Shown here: positions 46,362 to 58,143 of the stretch, in pieces
Numbering within the stretch: position 1 is the first letter of the stretch
How the letters are laid out: every line of letters starts with the position of its first letter
Assembly (NCBI RefSeq): GCF_018687715.1
Contig: NC_056756.1
Coordinates: 1 to 64,000, forward strand
Reading direction: 5' to 3'
From: Carya illinoinensis
Taxonomy: Eukaryota; Streptophyta; Magnoliopsida; Fagales; Juglandaceae
DNA: 64,000 nt
Made by a program: the position numbers and the translations under genes
Notes under the pieces: model-generated
What the model was told of the DNA's origin: nothing
The model's input: the letters and a program-made list of their open reading frames with translations, nothing else
The model's database searches: none

Positions 46362-46724
46362 ATAGACTCAATCTCCTACTACAAAAACCCTTTCAGTATG
46401 CTATTTATCAAACTGAAACTTCATTCTATCTTGTGCTAACACCAAATTACTCTTCAATGTATTTAAAATCTACTCTCAAGTCTTCAATATTACTTCCACG
46501 TCCTAATTAGGTGAGAGACCTAGAATATATGCTTGAATAAGAGTGGGTGGTACTCCATAAACTGGCTCATATGGAATTAGCTTAGTACAAGCATGGAAAA
46601 TGGTATTATACCACTACTCAGCCAAGGCCAACCATTTAGACCACTGCCTTGGTTTGTCACAACAAAAAAAAAAAAAAAAAAAACATCTTAAAAAATGCTC
46701 CTAACATTTGTTTACAACTTCAGT

Positions 46725-46964
46725 TTAACCATCAGTTTGAGGATGGTATGCTGAAGAATAGGACAAATTCACACCTTGCAACTTGAAGAACTCTTTCCAA
46801 AAAGAACTAATAAAAGTAGAACCTCTATTAGATACAATGCTTTTAGGCATGCCATGTAGCTTAAAAACATGATCTAAGAGTACTAAGGCCACTTTAATTG
46901 CTATAAAAGGATGCTTCAAAGGTAAGAAATGAGCATATTTCGACAACCTATCAACAACTATCAT
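46725..46964 (-). pseudogene. Chromovirus integrase core
   Basis: IVVDRLSKYAHFLPLKHPF, a DHVFKLHGMPKSIVSNRGST segment with the second Asp changed to Asn, and SSAYHPQTDG. Upstream the zinc-finger part (47090-47180) is scarcely legible. A run of about 19 A at 46665-46683 interrupts the frame just after the core. Confidence 0.8.
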
Positions 46965-47549
46965 AACAACTTAATAGCCCTTAAACACAGGCAATCCTTC
47001 CACAAAATCCATAGAAATATCAATACAAACTGTTTGAGGAATTGACAAGGGCTGAAGCAACTCAACTGGGTGAATATTTTCAACTTTATTTTTCTAACAA
47101 ATCTCACACTCCTTAATAAACTTTTTTTATCTCAATTTTCATACCAGGTCAATAAAAGTCAGATCTTGCCCTATGTAATGACTTATGAAAGCCTAAGTGA
47201 CTTGCACTAGGACTTGTATGAACAAAATACAATATTCTAACTTTTAACTCTGCAGAATCAGGAATATAAGCCTACCCTTCTTGAACAAAATTCCAACTTT
47301 AACAGAAAATATTGTGCTTGCTAAAAGGTTTTGACGTAAAACAGCAAACTGCTGCTGTACCACTTAATCCTTTGCATAGGCCCTTTTGATTTCTTATAGA
47401 CAAGTGGGATTTGGAACAGATATGGCTAGCACAGTTTCATCATCCCCATCCTGATCTCTTCTGGACAAGGCATCTGCCACCTTGTTCTCCACTCATTTCT
47501 TCTATTCAATAAAGAAGTCATATCCTAGCAGCTTTGAGAGTCATTTCTA

Positions 47550-47783
47550 CTAAGCAAGTGTTCCAATTTTTCGTTCCAACAAGTACTTCAAGCTATGATG
47601 GTTAGTTCTGACAATGAATGAGCCTCCCAACAGATAAGGCCTCCATTTCTTGACTGCCAAGACTAAAGCCAAAAATTCCTTCTCGTGGGTTGCTAGTTGT
47701 ATATTTTTGCCCTTCAAGGCTTGGCTTAGAAACAAAGGCCTTTGCTCCTGCTTCAATACAGCCCCTACACCACTAGCACACAC
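47550..47783 (-). pseudogene. Chromovirus RNase H fragment
   Basis: CASGVGAVLKQEQRPLFLSQ, THEKEFLALVLAVKKWRPYL and TNHHSLKYLLERKI: the central part of a gypsy RNase H. A frame break separates it from RT upstream. Confidence 0.8.
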
Positions 47784-47850
47784 ATCATATTCAATTATAA
47801 ATACTTTAAAAAAAATCAGGTAAAGATAAAACAGGAGGCTGTGTTACAGT

Positions 47851-48854
47851 TTACTTGAGTTGATCAAATGCCTCGGTTGCTTCCTTAGACCACTTAAAGG
47901 CTTCATTCTTCAACAAACCTATCAATGGGGCAGCTATGATGCCATAATCTCTAATAAATTTTCTGTAATAACCAGTCAACCCCAAAAAACCCTTCAATGC
48001 TTTAACAGATTTAGGAAGTAGCCACTTAAGCATTGAATCCAACTTTTTCTGATCTACCTTGACCCCTTCCTTAGAAATGAGATGACCCAAGTACTCAATC
48101 TTAAAGCAAGCAAAATGACACTTAGATCTTTTTGAATAAAACTCGTGGCTTTGTAAAGTGTTTAAAACAATAGCTAGATGCTTCAAATGGGATTGTAAAT
48201 CTCTATTGTAAACCAATATATCATCAAAGAAAACAATGACGAATTTCCTAAAAAATGGGCCTAAACACATCATTCATAAGGCCTTAAAATGTGGATGGTA
48301 AATTAAAGGAACCTATAATGCCCCTCATGTGTTCAAAATGCTGTATTTGATATGTCATCCTCCCTCATTCGAATCTGATGATAGCCTGACCTCAAATCAA
48401 GCTTAGAGAAAATAGCTGCTCCAAAAAGTTCATCAAGTAACTCATGCACCACTGGTATAGGGTACTTACCTTTGATTGTAGTTTCATTAAGTACTTTATA
48501 ATATATGCACATCCTCCAAGAACTATCCCCTTTTCTCACCAAGAGAACAAGTGAAGAAAATGGGAACTGACTTGGTTTAATGACACCAGACTTCAGCAAT
48601 TCTTTAACAATTTTCTCAATTTCAGTCTTTTGGTAATATGGATACCTATATGGCCTCACACTTACTAGTGTTGAATCTTTCTTCAAAAGTATTTGATTGT
48701 CATGAGACCTTTGTGGAGGTAAGCCTCTTGGCTCAACAAAAACTTTTTGAAATCTGTCTAACAGATTCAAGATATCCTGAGGTACATCATGTTGAACCCA
48801 AGGTTTCAAACTTTGTATAATTATATATCTACACATGAATTTTGATAATAACAA
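47851..48854 (-). pseudogene. Chromovirus reverse transcriptase
   Basis: Two frames carry RT. The first, 48854-48333, reads a VSVRPYRYPYYQKTEIEKIV segment, SSLVLLVRKGDSSWRMC and [15 protein letters not shown]. The second, 48273-47851, reads FVIVFFDDILVYNRD, YLGHLISKEGV and [13 protein letters not shown]. The FDD catalytic motif is kept. The join is frameshifted around 48275-48335, where the MPFGL block should be. The 5' end of the first frame, beyond 48790, is sequence of the inserted SIRE-type LTR, not of this element. Confidence 0.85.
48785..48789 (+). repeat. Target-site duplication CATCA, left
   Basis: Matches 63732-63736 exactly and directly borders the LTR start TGTTGAACCC. Confidence 0.92.
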
Positions 48855-50188
48855 ATAAATTCAAAGAATAAAGAAGTTTCAAACTCAAGTTGTCTACACA
48901 ATGGAGTCAAGCACGTCAAGAAAACAAACATGAGCAAGAAGAGAACAAGTTCACATTAAAGTCAGAGTAATGTTGTAAATCTCTTAAAAATTCAAAATTA
49001 GGATTAAGGCTCAAAATTAATATTTTATCATAAAGCATTAAAATATATTTTTTACATGTGCATGAATATTTTGAAAATTAAATTTGAAAATTTTGAAAGA
49101 TAATTAATTGTCATCTTTTACATGTGCATGCCTTGATTAAAGGTTTGAACTTTGAAAATATTAAAGATGATTGATTGTCATCTTTCATATGTGCATGTTT
49201 TATTTGAATATTTTCAAAAATGATTAATACTTTTTTTGACTTATGCAAAAGGTAAATGTTTTTGTTTAAAATATTTGAAAAGTAAAATGTACTCCTTTTA
49301 TCATATGCAAAAAGTAAAAAGATTAGGTTTGAAAAATTTTAAAAATAAAGTGTACTCTTTTTGTCATATGCAAAAAATAAAAAATTAGATTTGAAATATT
49401 TGAAAAGTAAAGTGTGTTCCTTTTGTCATATGCCAAAAGTCAAAGATTAGGTTTGAAATTTTTGAAAAATGAATGATGTTGTCTTTGACAATTAAAAAAG
49501 AAGAACCTTCTATTTAAATTTTTTGAAAAAGTGAATGATGTTATCTTTGATATGTGAATCTTTTTAAATTTGAATATGAAATCTCATATGTCTATAAATA
49601 GATCATTTGAGAGCTTCACATTTACAACACCAAGAGCATACAACATTCATTCAAAGCTTTCATTCTCTCTTCTCTAAGCATTGAGCCTTAATTTTTGTTC
49701 ATTTTGAGAGATATAGTTTGTACTGTATTGTTCTTATTTCACTCATTGATGAGTGTTTTCTGATAACCTACCCACTATCAATTCTTGTATCAATAAAAGG
49801 GTATGTATAACCCTTGTGTGTGTAGAAAGTGTTCTACACCGGGAATAGTTGAATCACTACGTGTAAAGTGATTGTAAGTGTAGAGGGTGTTCTACACGGA
49901 TCCTTTGTAGCGGTGTTATTTAAAGGTGTAATAGGTTTCTATCTCCACTTAAAGGAGATTGAATAGTGAATTTGAGAATCCTCAAAAGGTAGCTTGAGGC
50001 GAGAACATAGGTAGTAGGGCCGAACCTCGTTAACATACTGAGTTTACTTCTCTCTTACCCTTACTCTTTATATTTATTACTATTTCATATTTTGTTTATA
50101 TTTTATATTGTATATTTGATTTATAATTGTCATTTTTTTTTAATACAACTCAATTCACCCCCCTCTTGTGTTAGTCATCTGGGCAATA
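48790..50188 (+). repeat. SIRE-type 5' LTR
   Basis: 1,399 bp beginning TGTTGAACCC. The end reads GGGCAATA where the 3' LTR has GGGCAACA, so the terminal CA is mutated. The U3 carries three to four ~60-bp tandem units (TTTTGTCATATGCAAAAAGT type) around 49260-49480 and a TATAAATAG box at 49593. Confidence 0.95.
49593..49601 (+). promoter_or_regulatory. TATA box of SIRE-type 5' LTR
   Basis: TATAAATAG is conserved in all three LTR copies of this family in the window (12795, 49593, 63140). It is the likely core promoter of the retroelement transcript. Confidence 0.75.
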
Positions 50189-50190
50189 AT

Positions 50191-50202
50191 TGGTATCAGA
50201 GC
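50191..50202 (+). promoter_or_regulatory. Primer-binding site of SIRE-type element
   Basis: TGGTATCAGAGC is complementary to the 3' end of plant initiator methionine tRNA, two bases after the LTR. Confidence 0.92.
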
Positions 50203-50256
50203 TAAGAGTTGTATTATAAAATTAATTATATTTTGAGTTAAGATCTTATAGCTAAC

Positions 50257-51165
50257 ATTGCAACTTCATTTGGTGAAAGTCAATCTAACAGTTGGCCTCC
50301 ACTCTTTTGTGGAGATAATTACTCATTCTGAAAAGTTAGAATGAGAATATTCTTTCAGACTCAAGGTCGAGAAATCTGGAAATGCATTGTAAATGGACCT
50401 TATATTCCAACAAAAGTGGTTGATGGAGTAAAGGTCAAAAAGGAAGAAGAAGAGTTTGATCGTGAAGACGATAGACTTTATACTTTGAATTTAACTGTTA
50501 TGAATTTATTATTTAATGCTCTCAATGGAAATGAGTTTAATAGAATAATAACTTGTGCTACGGTAAAATAAATTTGGGATAACTTGGAAGCTACTTATGA
50601 AGGAACTTCGCAAGTCAAGGAATCAAAAATTTATATTCTTACTCATGAATATGAAATGTTTAAGATAAATGATGATGAATCTATTTCTAGTATACACACT
50701 CGTTTTACTAACATTATAAACAGCTTGACAGCTCTTGGCAAAATTTATTCCAAGGTGGAGATAGTAAAAAAAATTCTCAACGCTCTACCAAAATGTTGGG
50801 AATCAAAAGTGACAGCGATTCTTGAAGCTAGAGACCTCAAGAAGCTCGAAATGAATGAACTCATCGGGTCACTTATCACCCATGAGTACACATTGAAAAA
50901 AGGAGAAGAAGAAGGAAAGCCAAAGAAGAGTTTGGCACTTAAAACTATTCCTCATGAAAGTGAAAGTAATGAAGATGAGGAAAATGAAGACAAAGATGAA
51001 GAAATTGCGATAATAACAAGAAGAATTCAGAGGTTTTTAAAGAAAAATAAAACTCCTCCAAGGAAATCCTTCAAAAAGTTTTCTAAGAAATAATTAGGTA
51101 AAAATGACACTTTAATTTGTTATAAATGCAATAACCCTGGTCATATCAAACCAAATTGTCCTCTA
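50257..51165 (+). pseudogene. SIRE-type copia gag
   Basis: The reading starts at about 50257, where ATG has become ATT. A stop replaces Trp near 50330, followed by MRIFFQTQGREIWKCIVNGP and NLTVMNLLFNALNGNEF. After another stop near 50570 come LEATYEGTSQVKESKIYILT, SISSIHTRFTNIINSL, KILNALPKCWESKVTAI and an acidic Glu/Asp-rich region. A CCHC knuckle (CYKCNNPGHIKPNC) sits at 51120-51161. This is a standard SIRE-type Gag layout, disabled by several nonsense codons. Confidence 0.9.
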
Positions 51166-51350
51166 CTAATGAAAGATCGAAACAAGGGCAAAAAAGTAAT
51201 GAAAGCTACATGCGATAATGATTCAAGTAGCTCAATAATAAAGCAAGTAATGGAAAATCAGCAAATTTTTATCTTATGGCTAAAGATGATATTGAGGTAA
51301 CAAATCTTGATACTATTGAAGATCTTTCATATAAAGAATTGTAAAATATT

Positions 51351-51692
51351 TTGAACGAGGTATATGAGGAATTTGAAAAATTGGGTATCAAGCATACTGC
51401 TTTGAAAAAGAAAAATTCTTCTTTAACAAACGAAATTGATATTTTAAGAAAAGAAAGTATCATTTTGAAAGATGAAAATCTTAAGTTGAATAAAAAGAAA
51501 ACCGATTTAAAAAATATTGTTGAAAACTTTACGAATGGAAAAAGAAATTTTGAAAAACTTCTTGGTGGTCAAAGATGTGTTTTTGACAAGGCAGGCTTGG
51601 GATATATGCCAAAACAAGAATATAAACCTTATAAAAATTTCTTTGATAATTCTTTTACATCAAAGACCAATATTCAAAATTCTTTTCATTAA
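51351..51692 (+). pseudogene. SIRE-type coiled-coil spacer between gag and protease
   Basis: A 113-codon open frame rich in Lys, Glu and Leu: YEEFEKLGIKHTALKKKNSS, ILRKESIILKDENLKLNKKK. It reads as a coiled coil, with a Cys and Gly patch near the end. SIRE/Maximus gag-pol proteins carry such a spacer between knuckle and protease. A second Cys/His patch (ICNFCNRNCHNYHTCPI) follows at about 51755-51805 in another frame. Confidence 0.65.
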
Positions 51693-51964
51693 AATAATTT
51701 TGTCAAAAAAAAATACTATTATAATCATTCAAGTTCTTCATATATATCACATGCTATTTGTAATTTCTGTAATAGAAATTGTCATAATTATCATACTTGT
51801 CCTATTAGAAGAAATCATACAATGACTATTAGGGGCATATAGGTACCTAAATTTTTTTTTATTCTAATACTAATAAATAAAGGATCCAAAGAACTTGGGT
51901 ACTAAGAAAAATCATTTTAATTGTTTTTATAGGTATGCATGAAGTCATCTATAAGCAAAAATAA

Positions 51965-52190
51965 ATGATTTTTAGATAGTGGATGTTCAAGACACATGAC
52001 GAGAGATAAGACTAAGTTCTTTGATCTTAGATCTAAAAAAGAGGGACACGCGACATTTGGAGACAACTCGAAAGGGAAGATCGTGGGAATATGTAAAATT
52101 GGTAATGAATATTCTCTCATAATTGAAGATGTTCTACTTGTTGAAGGTCTAAAACATAATCTTTTGAGCATAAATTAATTATGTGATAAA
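51965..52190 (+). pseudogene. SIRE-type copia protease
   Basis: FLDSGCSRHMTRD is the aspartic protease active site (D-S-G) in its copia form. It is followed by GHATFGDNSKGKIVGI and VLLVEGLKHNLLSIN, the conserved C-terminal part. A stop follows LLSIN at 52176. Confidence 0.9.
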
Positions 52191-52211
52191 TGATTTACAG
52201 TTACTTTCAAA

Positions 52212-53378
52212 ATGGATAAGTGCATTATTTTGAATTATCATGATTGTAATATTTGTTTTATTACTTTTAGAAGCAATAATGTTTATACAATCGATTTTGA
52301 AGAAATTACCTCACAAGATACTATTTACTTTTCAGTTCAAAATGAAACTAGTTGGTTATGGTATAGAAGATTAGGTCATACTAACATAGAACTTATTTCC
52401 AAACTTTCAAAAAATGATCTTGTGAGAGGTTTACCAAAAATAAATTTTCTTAAAGACAAAATTTGTGATGCATGCCAATTTGGTAAACAAACAAAAACTT
52501 TTTTTAAAATCAAGAAACATATTTCCACTACTAGATAATTGCAACTGATACACATGGATCTTTTTGGACCAAATAGAGTTGCAAGTTTAGGAGGAAAATA
52601 TTATGCATTTGTTATTGTTGATGATTTCTCTAAATATACTTGGGTAATCTTTATTGCTAATAAAGATGAGGCACATAATGCCTTTACCAAGTTATGCAAG
52701 AGAATTCAAAATGAAAATAGTTATACTATTTCAAGTATCTGAAATGATAGGAGAAAAGAGTTTGCTAATAAAAATATTGAAATATTTTGTAATGAAAATA
52801 GTTTTGTGCATAATTTTTCTGCTCCTCGAACTCCTCAACAAAATAGGGTAGTAGAGAGGAAAAATAGATTTCTTCAAGAGATGGCAAGAACAATGCTCAA
52901 TGAGAACAACTTGTCTAGTTATTTTTAGGCCAAAGTGGTAAGTACTGCATGTTATGTTATAAATAGAGTTATGCTAAGGTCTAAATTAGATAAAACCCCT
53001 TATGAGCTTTGGAATGAGAAAAAACTCAACAATGGTTACTTTCATGTATTTGGATGCAAATGTTTTATTTTTAATGACAGGGATAATTTAAGCAAGTTAG
53101 ATGCAAAATCTGATGAATGTATTTTTCTCGGGTATTCTACTAATAGTAAAACTTATAGAATATTCAATAAAAAGACTTTGATTGTACAAAAATCTATGCG
53201 TGTAGTATTTAATGAATCTAATTCTCCACTCTCCAAGAAATCTATTGATGAAGAAATAGGAGGTATAAATAACACGAAAAGTCTCAATCTCAACAAAGAG
53301 AATACAATAGAAGAAGTTCAATATGGAACCATCAGAAAAGATCATCAAAATTTAATACAAGATGCAACCAAACAGTGA
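52212..53378 (+). pseudogene. SIRE-type copia integrase
   Basis: Pre-integrase: WLWYRRLGHTNIELISKLSK, then C..C with CDACQFGKQT. Catalytic core: LIHMDLFGPNRVASLGG, IVDDFSKYTWV, a degraded second-Asp motif (NDRRKEF) and PRTPQQNRVVERKNR. C-terminal part: TPYELWNEKK, FHVFGCKCFIFNDRD and ECIFLGYSTNSKTYRIFN. Stops at 52535, 52741 and 52926. The element would need these to be read to integrate. Confidence 0.9.
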
Positions 53379-53529
53379 AAATTTGTGAAAGATCATCCAG
53401 TGGAACAAATTTTGGGAGAACTTTCACGAGGTGTAAGTACTCGATCATCTCTTAGAAATATTTGCAATCATACTGCTTTTCTATTTCAGATTGAACCCAA
53501 AAATATTGATGACACATTTCTTGATGAAT

Positions 53530-55027
53530 CTTGATTCTAGCTATGCAAGAAGAGTTGAATCAATTTGAAAGAAATGATATTTGGATACTTGTTCCTAGAC
53601 CTAAAAATCATACTGTTATTGGAACAAAATGGGTTTTTAGAAACAAGAAAGATGAGTCCAGAGTCATTACTAGAAATTAGGCTCGACTTGTAGCCCAAGG
53701 TTTTAATCAAGAAGAAGGAATCGATTATGATGAGACATATGCACCAGTCGTAAGATTAGAAGCTATTCAAATGCTACTTGCATATGCTTGTTATAAAAAT
53801 TTCAAACTTTTTCAAATGGATGTTAAAAGTGCTTTCTTAAATGGTTTTATAAATGAATAGGTATATGTTGAGTAACCTCCAGGTTTTGAAGATCATATTT
53901 CTCCAAATCATGTTTTCAAACTTACAAAAGTACTATATAAACTCAAACAAGTTCTTAGAGCTTGGTACGAGAGACTCTGTGGTTTCTTGATCGAAAAAGG
54001 TTTTTCAAGAGGAAAAATCGATACAACTCTTTTCATTAAATACGAAAATGATGATATTCTTTTTATTCATATTTATGTTAATGATATAATATTCAGTGCT
54101 ACTAATGAAAATATGTGCCAAGTTTTTGTTAAAACTATGCATGAAGAATTTGAAATGAGCATGATGGGAGAACTTACATTCTTTCTCGGATTGCAAATTA
54201 AGCAAGCAAAAAGTGAGACATTCATCAATCAATCAAAATATATTAAAGAATTACTGAAGAAGTTTGGGATGGTAGGTGCTAAGGAAATTGGAACACCAAT
54301 GAGCCCATCAACTAAACTTGATAAAGATGAAACCAGTAAACCAGTTGATTCGAAGGTATATCGAGGTATAATTGGTAACTTATTATATTTGACAGCCAGT
54401 AGACCAGATATTATGTTTAGTGTGTGCTTGTGTGCACGTTTTCAATCATCTCCAAAAGAATCACATTTAATTGCAGTTAAGCGCATTCTTAGATATCTTA
54501 GTGGTACAATTAACTTAAGGTTATGGTACCCTAAGTACATATCTTTTAATCTAATCAGCTACACGGATGCTGATTATGCTGGTTGTAAAATAGACCGAAA
54601 AAACACTAGTGGAGCATGTCATTTCTTAGGTCATGCACTAGTTTCCTGGTTTAGTAAAAAATAAAATTCTATTGCACTATCTACAACTGAGGCAGAATAT
54701 GTTACTGCGGGTAGTTGTTGCGCTCAAGTTCTCTACATGAAGCAACAATTTGAAAATTTTAAACTCATGTATAATCACATTCCAATCAAATGTGATAATA
54801 CAAGTGTTATAAATCTTTGAAAGAACCCAATATAACATTCTAGAACTAAGCATATTGAAATAAGATATTATTTTCTTCGAGATCATGTGCAGAAAGACGA
54901 TATAGTACTAGAGTTCACAAACACACACGATCAGTTAGCAGATATTTTCACAAAACCTTTACTAGAAGATAGATTATGTATGATCAGAAGAGAAATAGGT
55001 ATGATGCATGCTATGAATATCTCTTAA
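53530..55027 (+). pseudogene. SIRE-type copia RT and RNase H
   Basis: RT starts WILVPRPKNHTVIGTKWVF, followed by LVAQGFNQEEGIDYDETYAP, QMDVKSAFLNGF and KLTKVLYKLKQ. The catalytic motif reads YVND at about 54075 instead of YVDD, so a metal-binding Asp is lost. It continues FFLGLQIKQ, GTPMSPSTKL and LLYLTASRPDIM. RNase H follows: YTDADYAGCKIDRKNTSGAC, ALSTTEAEYV, CDNTSVI and SRTKHIEIRYYFLRD. It ends DIFTKPLLEDR...MNIS with TAA at 55025. Stops are at 53680, 53860, 53875, 54662 and elsewhere. Confidence 0.92.
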
Positions 55028-56040
55028 AAGATAGACCGTAGTCAATAAAAATAAAGATAGATTTTTTAAATACTTTTACATAAACTTGAGATTCTTAGCC
55101 TCATATTTGAGACGCTCATTCTCTTCATACAATATCATGTCATTCTTATCCATGGGAACCGGCAAGCAGAATGAAGAATCTAATAAAGATTTCAACTGTT
55201 TATTCTTTTGCCAAATGGTTCATTCTTTTGTGTGAGATTCTTAAACAATTCGTTGAAGTACAACAATTTATTTTTTGAGTTTTTCAACTTCATGATTTCT
55301 GACTTGTAGCCGCTGGGAAAAAGCAACAATAGAGGAAGAGTAGCGAGTCCCAAGACTCACCAAGTCATAGATAGCATCAGAATCTGACTTATTAGCCAAA
55401 TTATTATTTTCTTACTGCAACATGACACCAATGGCAGCTACAGAAAGGATAGGAGGTTAAGGTGCAGAATGTTTCATGGATGGATTTAAAGAAATGTTAG
55501 AAGAATGAGCCATTGAGAAAAGAATAAAAGGCTTAAAATGAGAATGTTGAAGGAATGCAGATGAGTTATAGAGATGAGAAGAAAACTTGATGCGGATTGG
55601 ATGAACTTTAAGACTGATTTTATAGAGATAGCATAAAGAACAAGACGAGCTATCATCCAAGTCAAAGAGCAATGTGATTTTTTTCACCGATCAGTGAAAA
55701 TGACATTTTTTTAGAAACTTGGAGCTTTCAATCTCGTTTGTCAATAACATCAAGCGATTTTTTTAAATCACCAGCCACACTTGTCGGGTCACAGACGGAT
55801 CCATTTTTTCAATTATCTACAGTTTCTACTAACGCACCGTTTTCTTTAGTCCATTTACTTGCTGCAAATCCTTTTTAATGATGCCAAAAGGGGGAGAAGT
55901 GTTAGACTAGAACATTAATATTGTTTAAATTGCTAAATTTGTTATATATGTTTGGAATTATATTTATACTTTTGCTTGAAAAACTAATGCACATTCTCAG
56001 GGGGAGCTTAAGTATTAATACAGGCTTCAAGTTCTATCAT
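55028..56040. other. SIRE-type post-pol region
   Basis: Roughly 1 kb between pol and the LINE insertion. On the plus strand it shows no open frame; an env-like sense ORF is not recognisable. On the minus strand it holds a decayed coiled-coil frame (55076-55513). Two purine tracts stand at 55886-55899 (AAAAGGGGGAGAAG) and 55998-56006 (CAGGGGGAG), resembling additional polypurine tracts. Confidence 0.7.
55076..55513 (-). pseudogene. Antisense open frame in SIRE-type element (~145 codons)
   Basis: The minus-strand reading starts MAHSSNISLNPSMKHSAP at 55513. After two stop codons (55460 and 55413 region) it continues ENNNLANKSDSDAIYDLVSL, FSQRLQVRNHEVEKLKNSKN and KLLYFNELFKNL. Following one frameshift near 55190-55200 it reads LLDSSFCLPVPMDKNDMILY and ENERLKYEAKNLKFM, ending TAA at 55076. 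The composition (Lys/Glu/Leu/Asn heptad-like) suggests a coiled coil. A TATAAAAT word on the minus strand at 55617-55624 lies ~105 bp before the ATG, suggesting its own promoter. No family recognised. Extra antisense ORFs have been reported in some plant LTR retrotransposons; whether this is one is inference. It may also be chance in a non-coding region. Confidence 0.45.
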
Positions 56041-56055
56041 GTATTTGTCATCATC
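56041..56055 (+). repeat. 15-bp target-site duplication of the LINE, left
   Basis: GTATTTGTCATCATC, identical to 62310-62324. Confidence 0.92.
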
Positions 56056-56123
56056 TAGGAGGTGTTAGTCTCTTTTGCACTTATTGTTGCTTCTCTGATA
56101 GAAAGATTAGTAGCTGATCGAAA

Positions 56124-57593
56124 ATGGATCTGGAATCTCTCATCACTCTAACTGAAGCATTGTCATGGCATGATCTCAAATTACAACCTGCACCAGAAAG
56201 AGAAATAGTCACTTCAAACAAAATCCTGATAGGAAGGTTAGTAGCTGATCGACCTCTTAACAAATATGCCATGCACTCATGCATAAAAGCATCCTGGAAT
56301 TTTATCCCAAATTTTCTCATAGAAGACTTGGAGATAAACAAGTTCATTTTCACATTTAGAAATCTCCAAGACAAGCTACGAGTCATCAACCAAGCCCCTT
56401 GGAATTTTAAAGGGCACCTGTTAGTTCTTAAATCTTGGCCTCCTAGAGTTACTCTCCAAGAAATCAATCTAAACCATGCTACGTTTTATGTACAAATATA
56501 TGGTCTTCCACTAGATTATATAACCTTTGATAATGCTGTTGAAATTGGGAAAGCCCTTGGTGATCTCATTAAGGTGGAAGAAGACCCTCTCTATGGTTTA
56601 GCTTTCAGAAAATACATTAGACTCAAGGTTGAGATTGATGTAACAAAACCTCTTCAATAAGGTTTCATGATGCCTAAAGAAGACAACACTAAAATTTGGA
56701 TAGCAATCAAGTATGAAAAACTCACGGACTTTTGCTACTATTGTGGAAGACTCAGCCACTCACAAGTTTTCTGTGGTTTCCTACATTCAACCTCTACAAC
56801 ACTCACTTATGGCCCATGGTTAAGAGCAGAATATGTCAACACTCTCGGCAATACACAAGCTTTTCATCAAACAGTTAGAGGGCAGAATAGGGACACTAAT
56901 CTCACGAATACTACCACCGAAACCTTTAACTCTCAATCTAGTGGGGAAGTCAATCATGCAATCCAAGTCAAAACAGAGCAACAAACAGAGGATTTCACTT
57001 AGCCCGTTTCTAAAGGAAAACAAATACTTACAAGAGGTTATAATGAGAGTGGTATGGTACCTAGAAAAAAGCCAGGAAATCATCTTATTAATCCAGGTGA
57101 ATGGCTCACTCTCCAGCCAATTAACTCACTTCCAGTCGCCGGAGAAAGCTCCAAGCACAACCCATTTCTAGTCGGCAACCAAGCTTCAGCAGATCTTTTC
57201 CTGCAAACAGACTCTGCAAAAACGCATGCACTGTTCAACTACAGTGATCAAAATACATTCATTTCCCCAACTAACGAAATAAATATTATCACTGTGGAGC
57301 CACCGATTGCACCCATCAATATCGGTTCCTACTGCAACCAAATCCAAGATTTATCTCTAACTGCAGAAAATCTCTCACGTGTAGGTACAGAACGCATTAA
57401 AGCTATCTCAAGAAGTCAACTCTCAAACATGGAACAAGCAGTGGAAGTAGATTTTTTCTGCAATAAAAAACCTGAAGCCGATGCAAGATACTCAAGGACT
57501 CGGGCTTGGTTTGGCCTAACAAAGCACGCCCTCTGTAAACTCCATATCTCAAGCCGAAACGAGACCCCTCTTCATGGGCCCACCAAAAGCTAA
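56124..57593 (+). pseudogene. LINE ORF1, N-terminal and middle part
   Basis: It starts MDLESLITLTEALSWHD at 56124. It carries the plant LINE ORF1 DUF4283-like domain (IGRLVADRPLNKYAMHSCIK, WNFKGHLLVLKSWPP, YVQIYGLPLDYIT). A single TAA at 56658 breaks the frame before GFMMPKEDNT, and the knuckle CYYCGRLSHSQVFC follows at about 56735-56776. Another stop at 57000 and a shift lead to the 57054-57593 frame (a low-complexity Ser/Pro/Asn-rich linker). ORF1 binds the element's RNA; this copy is fragmented. Confidence 0.82.
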
Positions 57594-57771
57594 TCACGTC
57601 CAGCATTATCAGTCAACATACACGGGGGGCCTAGCAATTCCTATCCCAATGGACATCAACCCGTTTGTTAAAATCCATACTTCCAGTGCACTCACTCTCT
57701 AGCTACTAGAGGATAAAAGCCCAAGTCAAGATAAAAGTCCCACGCAGACAGCATCCATTTCATCATCATCG

Positions 57772-58143
57772 GTGAAAACAAAAAGGAAAATGGAGGAATT
57801 AACTAAAGTTGTCATCCCGAGCTCGCAGGACATGAATTTTACCGAATCAGTCATCCCAGTGAATCATCAATTGGAACCCACTGAAGCACCAAAAAGAAAA
57901 TCACAACGTCTCAGCAAAATAGCAACAATCGAGTCCATGCTTGATATAGAAAATAAACAAAATTCAGAGGAAGCTGAAATGGCCCTTACACTACTGGAAC
58001 TGAATTCAAGCTCAATGGGAAAGGGAAAAAAACCAAAAGGAAAATTCAGATTCAATCCCTACAGTAAATCCACTCCACCATCCCTTGATCAATCCAAAAC
58101 AACTAGTGAGGCAAGCTACAAAATGCCTCCAAGAACTAAATGA
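57772..58143 (+). pseudogene. LINE ORF1 C-terminal part
   Basis: A 123-codon basic open frame with KRKSQRLSKIATIES, GKGKKPKGKFRFNPYSK and the end MPPRTK, followed by TGA. No catalytic motif. It lies directly ahead of ORF2, whose ATG overlaps the TGA as ATGA. Between this part and the ORF1 middle segment (57594-57771) the frame is broken. Confidence 0.65.

Larger units (their letters stand above)
45840..48789 (-). mobile_element. Decayed chromovirus (Ty3/gypsy), 3' part
   Basis: The minus strand contains, from right to left, RT, RNase H, integrase and a chromodomain-like tail, all with many stops and shifts. It is split from its protease/gag part (63737-64000 and beyond) by the complete SIRE-type element. 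Its own 3' LTR is absent: the sequence stops at about 45830, against the FRO palindrome arm. It is related to but distinct from the 13171-18716 chromovirus. Confidence 0.85.
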
